Assembly: GCA_017625275.1 (NCBI GenBank)
Contig: JAGALI010000227.1
Location: 1-6,565, forward strand
Direction: 5' to 3'
Length of the DNA: 6,565 bases
DNA from: Clostridia bacterium
GTDB lineage: Bacteria; Bacillota; Clostridia; Oscillospirales; CAG-272
Shown here: positions 1 through 4,299 of the stretch, piece by piece
Numbering within the stretch: the first letter of the stretch is position 1
Layout of the letters: every line of letters begins with the position of its first letter
The notes under the pieces: model-generated
Databases searched by the model: none
The model's input: the letters and a program-made list of their open reading frames with translations, nothing else
Told to the model about the DNA's origin: nothing
Translations under genes and position numbers: made by a program

Positions 1-1151
1 ATATACTCTATACATTCATCTGTTACGCCGTTTCCAGCCTCGTTTATGAAGCTATCTGGAACGCGCTTTATTTTATTTGCCACAAAGGATGCATCAACGC
101 TTCCGATTGTGACAGCATACTTACCCCTTTTACGCTTGAATACAGGCATTTTTCCTGTCTTGCCTGCAAGTGCAAGCTTAACCGCGCCCTTTCCTATACG
201 AACGCTTTCCATAATGTCTGTTCTTGATGCGATATGTGAGCCTGCACGCTGTGGCAAATTAAGCTCAACTGCGCGCACCTTACAGCCTATTTCTCTCTTT
301 AGAAGGTGCGTAAGCATTCTTGCCGTGCCTGATAGATACTTGTGACCATATGCATCTGTTGTATGATGCTCATCCTCGCTCACATAATCACCATTTTTAT
401 ATTTTAAGCCCTCGCTTACTGCCACCACAATGGTTGGGTGGTCCTTGAGTGCATTTTTGACATCATTCACAAATGCCTCGGCAGAAAAATCACGCTCCGG
501 CAAATAAATAAAATCAACACCTCTGCCATTAACTCTGCCACACAGCCCACAGGATGCTGTAAGCCAGCCTGCATCTCTACCCATTACCTCAATAATGGTA
601 ACGGCATTTAAGGTATATACAGACACATCTCTTATAATTTCCTCGGTTACTGTTGCAACAAATTTCGCACAGCTACCATAGCCTGGGGTGTGGTCTGTTA
701 CGCACAAATCATTATCTATTGTCTTAGGAACACCGATTATTATAACCTCATAATCGCATGTCTTAGCATATCTTGAAAGCTTAGACACTGTGTCCATAGA
801 ATCATTTCCACCGATATAGAAAAAGTACCGAATATTATGCTTTTTTAGTATATCAAATATCTTTTTGTAGATTTCCGAATCATCTTCTGGCTCTGGAAGC
901 TTTTTTCTACACGAGCCAAGTGCCGAGGCAGGTGTTGCCTCAAGCTCCTTTAGGCGCGATTTGTCGCTAAAAAAAGAAAAAAGGTCGCAAAAGTCCTCCT
1001 TCAAAAAGCCTTCTATGCCATTTCTCATTCCATAGAGTGTAGTTATTTTATCTTTATTTTCAAGACATGCCCTAATCACACCCGAAAGAGTTGCATTTAT
1101 GGCCGAGGTTGGACCACCTGATTGGCCCACAATTGCGTTTCCAAAAAGCAT
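1..1151 (-). CDS. pfp: 6-phosphofructokinase, pyrophosphate-dependent type (C-terminus cut by window edge)
   Basis: Cytoplasmic glycolytic enzyme phosphorylating fructose 6-phosphate to the 1,6-bisphosphate. My translation from the ATG at 1151-1149 is open for 383 codons to the window edge; family members are about 400-420 residues, so probably only a short C-terminal tail is missing. Visible motifs: N-terminal AIVGQSGGPTSAIN (residues 6-19), ATPASALGSCRKKL (72-85), GGNDS (114-118), PKTIDND (142-148), MGRDAGW (190-196) and LPQRAGSHIAS (from 299). In this superfamily the Asp after GG-x and the Lys in P-K-TIDND (Gly in ATP enzymes, PGTIDND) go with pyrophosphate use, which would make the reaction reversible; the donor is inferred, not shown. 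The GGN where GGD is usual is worth noting. The start is supported by TAGGAG (1164-1159) 7 nt upstream and by the family's N-terminal motif. Monocistronic at its 5' end, divergent from hpf. Often annotated pfkA. Confidence 0.93.
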   Translation of the reverse strand, partial: MLFGNAIVGQSGGPTSAINATLSGVIRACLENKDKITTLYGMRNGIEGFLKEDFCDLFSFFSDKSRLKELEATPASALGSCRKKLPEPEDDSEIYKKIFDILKKHNIRYFFYIGGNDSMDTVSKLSRYAKTCDYEVIIIGVPKTIDNDLCVTDHTPGYGSCAKFVATVTEEIIRDVSVYTLNAVTIIEVMGRDAGWLTASCGLCGRVNGRGVDFIYLPERDFSAEAFVNDVKNALKDHPTIVVAVSEGLKYKNGDYVSEDEHHTTDAYGHKYLSGTARMLTHLLKREIGCKVRAVELNLPQRAGSHIASRTDIMESVRIGKGAVKLALAGKTGKMPVFKRKRGKYAVTIGSVDASFVANKIKRVPDSFINEAGNGVTDECIEY

Positions 1152-1182
1152 CGCGTTTCTCCTACAAATTTACTACATATTT

Positions 1183-1211
1183 AGTATATCACAATGGCAC
1201 AAAAAAGTCAA
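1183..1211 (-). promoter_or_regulatory. sigma-A promoter of the phosphofructokinase gene
   Basis: On the minus strand, TTGACT (1211-1206) is followed by a 17-bp spacer and TATACT (1188-1183). The spacer ends in TGA, giving a TGn extended -10 element. Transcription should start near 1176, leaving a leader of about 25 nt with the AGGAG ribosome binding site and no room for a riboswitch. Upstream of the -35 lies an A/T-only stretch (about 1212-1230) that could act as an UP element. Confidence 0.8.
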
Positions 1212-1249
1212 AGTATTTTATAATATTTTAAGACTTTTATTTTATTGCT

Positions 1250-1261
1250 CTCGCGCGCGAG
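1250..1261. repeat. 12-bp perfect GC-rich palindrome in the pfk/hpf divergent region
   Basis: CTCGCGCGCGAG reads the same on both strands and stands alone inside very AT-rich intergenic DNA, about 40 bp upstream of the pfk -35 and about 110 bp upstream of the hpf -35. It is followed on the plus strand by GAGG and a non-coding stretch. A dimeric regulator site is possible, but nothing in the window identifies the protein. The rest of the 295-base gap 1152-1446 holds the two promoters, T-rich DNA (1330-1375) and the hpf leader; I see no gene in it. Confidence 0.4.
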
Positions 1262-1368
1262 GAGGTTTCCAGCGCTTACACTATGTCAAAATTGTTGTTT
1301 TTCACATATTCTTCATCAATTTTTTAGGCAAATTACACAAAATTCTTTGATTTTTTTGGATTTTTCTA

Positions 1369-1397
1369 TTTATTTTTCCATATAAGTGTGGTATAAT
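1369..1397 (+). promoter_or_regulatory. sigma-A-type extended -10 promoter of hpf
   Basis: A perfect TATAAT (1392-1397) is preceded by TGG, a TGn extended -10 motif. The -35 at the 17-bp position is only TTTATT (1369-1374), so the extended -10 probably carries the promoter. Transcription would begin near 1404, about 43 nt before the start codon. I saw no clear sigma-B or sigma-H motif, although hibernation factors are often induced in stationary phase in other Firmicutes. Confidence 0.7.
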
Positions 1398-1404
1398 AAG
1401 GTTA

Positions 1405-1422
1405 CAAAGGTATGTGCCTTTG
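1405..1422 (+). other. stem-loop at the 5' end of the hpf leader
   Basis: CAAAGG (1405-1410) and CCTTTG (1417-1422) form a perfect 6-bp stem around the 6-nt loop TATGTG. With the predicted start site near 1404 the hairpin would occupy the very 5' end of the transcript, 12 nt before the AGAGGTGA ribosome binding site. There is no T-run after it, so it is not a terminator. A role in protecting the 5' end of the mRNA is an inference. Confidence 0.5.
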
Positions 1423-1446
1423 AATTTCCCCACAAGAGGTGAGCTT

Positions 1447-1971
1447 ATGAAAATGAATTTTACAGCAAGACAAATGAAGGTTTTTGATGTTGTAAGGGAG
1501 ATGGCTGAAAAGAAGCTTGCAAAGTTTGACAAGTTCTTTGGCAACAACGCAGAAATGGATATCACCTTCTCTATGGCTAACAATCTTGAAATGATTGAAA
1601 TTACTATCCATTCAGATGGAATGGTTTTCCGTGCAGAGGAAGCTGCTGATACATTTGCAAACGCAATAGACAACGCTACTGAGGCGCTTGAAAGACAAAT
1701 CAGAAAGAACAAAACTCGTCTACAAAAGAAAATTCGTGCTGAGGGCTTCCAAATTGCCGAGGAGGATTTACCTGATGTCGAGGAGGAGGTTATGTTCAAT
1801 GTTCGAACAAAGACATTCCCCTTCAAGCCTATGTCTGTAGAGGAGGCTATCCTTCAAATGGAGCTTCTTGGCCACAGCTTTTATGTGTTCAAGGACGCGC
1901 AAGACCTTGAGACCTGTGTTGTTTATAGACGCAAGAATGGCGGTTATGGTCTTATAGTTCCAGAAAATTAA
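1447..1971 (+). CDS. hpf: ribosome hibernation promoting factor, long form (HPF/YfiA family)
   Basis: Encodes a 174-residue protein that binds the 30S decoding region and dimerises ribosomes into inactive 100S particles when growth slows. Residues 1-95 or so form the S30AE domain (AEKKLAKFDKFF at 20-31, then the beta-strand/helix portion with FANAIDNATEALERQIRKNK, about 70-89). An acidic linker (EEDLPDVEEE, 105-114) leads to the C-terminal dimerisation domain, about 117-173, with TKTFPFKPMSVEEAILQMEL (121-140), LGHSFYVF (141-148) and VVYRRKNGGYGLI (158-170). The C-terminal domain makes it the long form typical of Firmicutes, not the short HPF/YfiA pair of enterobacteria. I chose ATG 1447 because AGAGGTGA lies at 1435-1442; an in-frame GTG at 1414 would add 11 residues that do not fit the family. 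Single-gene unit with its own promoter, convergent with the phosphoribosyltransferase. Confidence 0.96.
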   Translation: MKMNFTARQMKVFDVVREMAEKKLAKFDKFFGNNAEMDITFSMANNLEMIEITIHSDGMVFRAEEAADTFANAIDNATEALERQIRKNKTRLQKKIRAEGFQIAEEDLPDVEEEVMFNVRTKTFPFKPMSVEEAILQMELLGHSFYVFKDAQDLETCVVYRRKNGGYGLIVPEN

Positions 1972-1981
1972 TTTAACAAGC

Positions 1982-2016
1982 AAAATCACCGAGCGAGCGC
2001 TCGGTGATTTTCTTTT
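1982..2016. terminator. bidirectional intrinsic terminator between hpf and the phosphoribosyltransferase gene
   Basis: AAAATCACCGAGC (1982-1994) and GCTCGGTGATTTT (1999-2011) pair perfectly over 13 bp around a GAGC loop. On the plus strand the stem runs into TTTTCTTTT (2008-2016); on the minus strand it ends in TTTT followed by a T-rich stretch. It starts 10 nt after the hpf stop and 3 nt after the stop of the minus-strand gene (TAA at 2017-2015), so both convergent genes can use it. Confidence 0.9.
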
Positions 2017-2572
2017 AGCCTATAATTTCGCCGTCTGCGTTAAAGAGTGGAAGTGGCTCAAGATAAATTAAATCCTTTCTATCTATCGCATCACCCTCAG
2101 CAAGAATTGCCATTTTGCCGACGATTTCTCCACCTGCCTGCTTCACAAGCTCCTCAAGAGCGTGTAGTGACTCGCCTGTTGAGATTACATCGTCTACAAT
2201 TAAAATTCTCTTTCCCCTCATAAGCTCGGCATCTGCGCCATCAAGGTACAGCTTTTGCTCCTTCGCTGTGGTTATTGAGTTAACTGACACAGAAAGTATA
2301 TTTGTCATATATAGCTTTGGACCTTTTCTTGCAAGCATATATTTTTGATTACCTTGAAGCCTTGCCATTTCGTGAATTAGTGGAATTCCCTTCGCCTCTG
2401 CTGTAATCATATAATCATACTCTGGTGCCCTTTCAAGAAGCGCCTTGGCACACGCAGTTGTAAGCTCTGGATCACCAAAAATTACAAAGCCCGCGATATA
2501 AAGGCTATCGTTTACTCTACAGATTGGAAGCGCACGGTCAAGACCTGCAATTTTCATATTATAGTATTTCAT
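2015..2572 (-). CDS. purine phosphoribosyltransferase family protein (adenine phosphoribosyltransferase-like)
   Basis: A 185-residue type I phosphoribosyltransferase, cytoplasmic, expected to transfer a nucleobase to PRPP in purine salvage. The PRPP-binding loop is clear: RILIVDDVISTGES at residues 122-135, with the paired Asp and the TGES phosphate loop. EAKGIPLIHEMA (59-70) and LARKGPKLYM (80-89) match the Apt/Xpt branch, where a Lys/Arg-Lys segment binds pyrophosphate. The N-terminal 55 residues form the variable hood and do not settle base preference, so adenine, xanthine or another base remain possible and I give no symbol. The start ATG (2572-2570) has AGAGG about 8 nt upstream; the next in-frame ATG (2557) has none. 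It has its own promoter and a leader of about 25 nt, too short for the purine riboswitch that controls xpt in Bacillus. Convergent with hpf, and immediately downstream of serS but separated from it by a terminator. Confidence 0.88.
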   Translation of the reverse strand: MKYYNMKIAGLDRALPICRVNDSLYIAGFVIFGDPELTTACAKALLERAPEYDYMITAEAKGIPLIHEMARLQGNQKYMLARKGPKLYMTNILSVSVNSITTAKEQKLYLDGADAELMRGKRILIVDDVISTGESLHALEELVKQAGGEIVGKMAILAEGDAIDRKDLIYLEPLPLFNADGEIIG

Positions 2573-2604
2573 AGTAGTACCTCTTTATTTTTATTTACAT
2601 ATTT

Positions 2605-2633
2605 ATTTTATCATTTTTTGTAAAATATGTCAA
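2605..2633 (-). promoter_or_regulatory. sigma-A promoter of the phosphoribosyltransferase gene
   Basis: Minus strand: consensus TTGACA (2633-2628), 17-bp spacer, TAAAAT (2610-2605). The spacer ends in TGA, giving a TGn extended -10. The predicted start is near 2598, so the leader is about 26 nt. The -35 begins right after the T-rich tail of the serS terminator, which makes this gene an independent unit and not a serS operon member. Confidence 0.82.
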
Positions 2634-2645
2634 TAAAAAGTAAGC

Positions 2646-2671
2646 AAAAAGCAGGGCAAAGCCCTGCCTTT
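2646..2671 (-). terminator. intrinsic terminator of serS
   Basis: On the minus strand, 6 nt after the serS stop, GCAGGGC (2667-2661) and GCCCTGC (2657-2651) pair around a TTT loop, followed by TTTTT (2650-2646) and a further T-rich tail. A-T pairs flanking the stem extend it. Its tail abuts the next gene's -35 element. Confidence 0.88.
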
Positions 2672-2673
2672 AA

Positions 2674-3951
2674 TTATTTTATAATTGTTTTTCCACCCAT
2701 ATATGGCTGAAGTACCTTTGGAATGTTAATGCTTCCGTCCTCGTTCATATTGTTTTCAAGGAATGCGATAAGCATACGAGGTGGTGCTACAACTGTGTTA
2801 TTGAGGGTGTGTGCAAAGTACTTGCCGTCCTTTGCGTTTACTCTTATCTTTAGTCTTCTTGCCTGTGCATCACCAAGATTTGAGCAAGAGCCTACCTCAA
2901 AATACTTCTTTTGTCTTGGTGACCAAGCCTCAACATCTATACTCTTTACCTTAAGGTCAGCAAGGTCGCCTGAGCAGCATTCAAGTGTTCTTACAGGAAT
3001 ATCAAGGGTTCTAAAGAGGTCAACTGTGTTTTGCCACAGCTTGTCAAACCACATTGGGCTTTGCTCTGGCTTACAAACAACAATCATTTCCTGCTTTTCA
3101 AATTGGTGGATTCTATAAACTCCACGCTCCTCAATACCGTGTGCGCCCTTCTCCTTACGGAAGCATGGGGAATATGAGGTTAGTGTTTGTGGGAGATTTT
3201 CCTCTGGGATAATTGTGTCGATGAATTTACCTATCATTGAGTGCTCACTTGTACCGATGAGGTAAAGGTCCTCGCCCTCTATCTTATACATCATAGCTTC
3301 CATTTCAGCGAAGGACATAACGCCTGTTACAACCTCGCTTCTAATCATAAATGGTGGAACACAATAGGTAAAGCCACGGTCAATCATAAAGTCACGAGCG
3401 TATGAGATGATTGCAGAGTGAAGCCTTGCAATATCGCCCATGAGATAATAGAAGCCGTTTCCTGCAACCTTTCTTGCACTATCAAGGTCGATACCAGAAA
3501 GCTTTTCCATAATTTCGGTGTGGTAAGGAATTTCAAAGTCAGGAACAGCTGGCTCACCATACCTTTGAACCTCAACATTTTCGCTGTCGTCCTTTCCAAT
3601 TGGAACGCTTGGGTCGATAATGTTAGGGATTACCATCATTATTTTCTTAATCTTCTCTGCGTATTCCTCTTCAAGTCCCTCAAGCTCGTTTAGACGAGTA
3701 GCTGCAGCGCTTACCTGTGCCTTAACCTCGTTTGCCTCATCACGCTTACCCTGAGCCATAAGTGCGCCAATTTGCTTTGAAAGCTTATTTCTGTCTGCAC
3801 GAAGGGTGTCAGCCTCCTGCTTGAATGCGCGATACTGCTTATCAAGCTCAATTACCTCGTCAACAAGTGGGAGCTTAGAATCCTGAAACTTGTTTTTGAT
3901 GTTTTGCTTTACTACATCTGGGTTTTCTCTTAGAAATTTTAAATCAATCAT
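2674..3951 (-). CDS. serS: seryl-tRNA synthetase
   Basis: A 425-residue class II aminoacyl-tRNA synthetase that activates serine with ATP and charges tRNA-Ser (and tRNA-Sec where present). Residues 1-110 form the N-terminal domain with a long antiparallel coiled-coil arm (about 30-105, rich in K, E, Q and A), which grips the long variable arm of tRNA-Ser. The catalytic core shows the serine-site TSE (234-236), motif 2 CFRKEKGAHG (263-272) with RIHQFEKQE (280-288), and the motif 3 region NNTVVAPPRMLIAFLEN (384-400) with R392. From memory, usual bacterial enzymes have TAE, RQHQF and NGSGLAVGR at these places, so this core looks closer to archaeal/eukaryal SerRS; no residue I would call essential is missing. 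The start has GGAGG (3963-3959) 7 nt upstream. Preceded by a serine T-box and followed by its own terminator: a monocistronic unit. Confidence 0.97.
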   Translation of the reverse strand: MIDLKFLRENPDVVKQNIKNKFQDSKLPLVDEVIELDKQYRAFKQEADTLRADRNKLSKQIGALMAQGKRDEANEVKAQVSAAATRLNELEGLEEEYAEKIKKIMMVIPNIIDPSVPIGKDDSENVEVQRYGEPAVPDFEIPYHTEIMEKLSGIDLDSARKVAGNGFYYLMGDIARLHSAIISYARDFMIDRGFTYCVPPFMIRSEVVTGVMSFAEMEAMMYKIEGEDLYLIGTSEHSMIGKFIDTIIPEENLPQTLTSYSPCFRKEKGAHGIEERGVYRIHQFEKQEMIVVCKPEQSPMWFDKLWQNTVDLFRTLDIPVRTLECCSGDLADLKVKSIDVEAWSPRQKKYFEVGSCSNLGDAQARRLKIRVNAKDGKYFAHTLNNTVVAPPRMLIAFLENNMNEDGSINIPKVLQPYMGGKTIIK

Positions 3952-3990
3952 ATTTTTACCTCCAAAGGGTTAATTTATCAAAAGCATTAT

Positions 3991-4024
3991 AAAAACAAAA
4001 ATGCCCCCTTGAAAATAAGGGTGC
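3991..4024 (-). terminator. regulated terminator of the serS T-box
   Basis: GCACCCTT (4024-4017) pairs with AAGGGGGC (4010-4003), with one A-G mismatch, around a 6-nt loop, followed by ATTTTTGTTTTT (4002-3991). The CACCCTTA segment is also the 3' half of the antiterminator, so the two folds exclude each other. The serS ribosome binding site lies about 28 nt downstream. Confidence 0.88.
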
Positions 4025-4200
4025 AAAAATACACGGTACCACCTTAGGTTTTACTCACAATCTATAACGCGATTATCCGTTGCGCTCTCACGCACTGCTC
4101 AGGAATGGAACACTACAGCCACGCTGACACCTTACAGCCAAAGAGCGTCAGTCTCTTGTTCGTGCTTTTTGTAGCTATTTTTCCGTCATAGCCTTTTACG
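3991..4200 (-). ncRNA. serine T-box riboswitch (leader of serS), specifier UCC
   Basis: This leader senses uncharged tRNA-Ser and allows serS transcription when charging falls. The T-box AAGGTGGTACCG lies at 4045-4034. The antiterminator folds exactly as in the family: TAAGG (4046-4042) with CCTTA (4020-4016), the 7-nt bulge TGGTACC (4041-4035), then GTG (4034-4032) with CAC (4023-4021). Stem I is readable: base GCT/AGC (4192-4190, 4099-4097) flanking ATGA/TGAG-like kink-turn sequence; GGAA/TTCC (4184-4181, 4105-4102); CTACA/TGTAG (4174-4170, 4117-4113); and a distal helix CTGACGC/GTGTCAG (4151-4145, 4130-4124). The internal loop between the second and third helices carries TCC (4109-4107) followed by A, a serine codon in the specifier position. 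The bases between Stem I and the T-box presumably form Stem III. The fold was built by eye. Confidence 0.93.
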
Positions 4201-4206
4201 CTACAC

Positions 4207-4235
4207 ATTTTATCACAAAAAGTATGACTTGTCAA
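4207..4235 (-). promoter_or_regulatory. sigma-A promoter of the serS T-box transcript
   Basis: Minus strand: TTGACA (4235-4230), 17-bp spacer, TAAAAT (4212-4207), with the spacer ending in TGA (extended -10). Transcription should start close to 4200, just before T-box Stem I. Confidence 0.85.
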
Positions 4236-4236
4236 G

Positions 4237-4265
4237 TAATAATCAAATTTTTCCTTGCATAGTAT
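4237..4265 (+). promoter_or_regulatory. candidate sigma-E sporulation promoter of the SipL-like gene
   Basis: TAATAAT (4237-4243), a 14-bp spacer and CATAGTAT (4258-4265) resemble the sigma-E pattern known from Bacillus (KMATATT, about 14 bp, CATACAAT-like): 6 of 7 and 6 of 8 positions fit. I see no good sigma-A promoter in front of the gene. The position leaves a leader of roughly 28 nt. sipL of Clostridioides difficile is expressed in the mother cell under sigma-E, which agrees. The motif is short and the DNA AT-rich, so chance is possible. Confidence 0.42.
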
Positions 4266-4299
4266 TTAACAGGAAATCAAAATTTGAAGGAGAAAACCA

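Noticed and set aside
46..345. A 99-codon open frame on the plus strand.
   Set aside because: It lies antisense inside the phosphofructokinase gene, whose motifs are clear on the other strand; no ribosome binding site and no recognisable family.
1219..1224. TATAAT on the plus strand in the pfk/hpf spacer.
   Set aside because: No convincing -35 at 16-18 bp (only TGGCAC) and no gene or structured RNA downstream; it falls in an A/T-only stretch.
1099..1350. An 83-codon plus-strand frame spanning the pfk 5' end and the intergenic region.
   Set aside because: It is antisense to the pfk start, crosses its promoter, has no ribosome binding site and encodes a low-complexity hydrophobic product from AT-rich DNA.
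1412..1423. A three-codon upstream frame (ATG TGC CTT TGA) in the hpf leader hairpin.
   Set aside because: The only purine-rich run upstream (AAAGG) is too close to the ATG and paired in the stem; nothing indicates it is translated.
1414..1446. GTG at 1414 as an upstream start of hpf.
   Set aside because: It would add 11 residues absent from the family, lies inside the leader hairpin and has no spaced ribosome binding site, whereas ATG 1447 has AGAGGTGA.
1302..1826. A 174-codon minus-strand frame opposite hpf.
   Set aside because: Serine-rich shadow of the hpf coding strand; it would run through the hpf promoter and has no supporting start signals.
2573..2600. Possible purine riboswitch in front of the phosphoribosyltransferase gene.
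   Set aside because: The strong promoter leaves a leader of about 26 nt, too short for any aptamer, and no conserved purine-aptamer core is present.
2723..3118. A 131-codon plus-strand frame.
   Set aside because: Antisense shadow of serS, whose motifs 2 and 3 cover this DNA on the other strand.
3384..3693. Short frames on both strands (3384-3599 minus, 3418-3693 plus) within serS.
   Set aside because: Alternative-frame shadows of the serS N-terminal half with no start signals.
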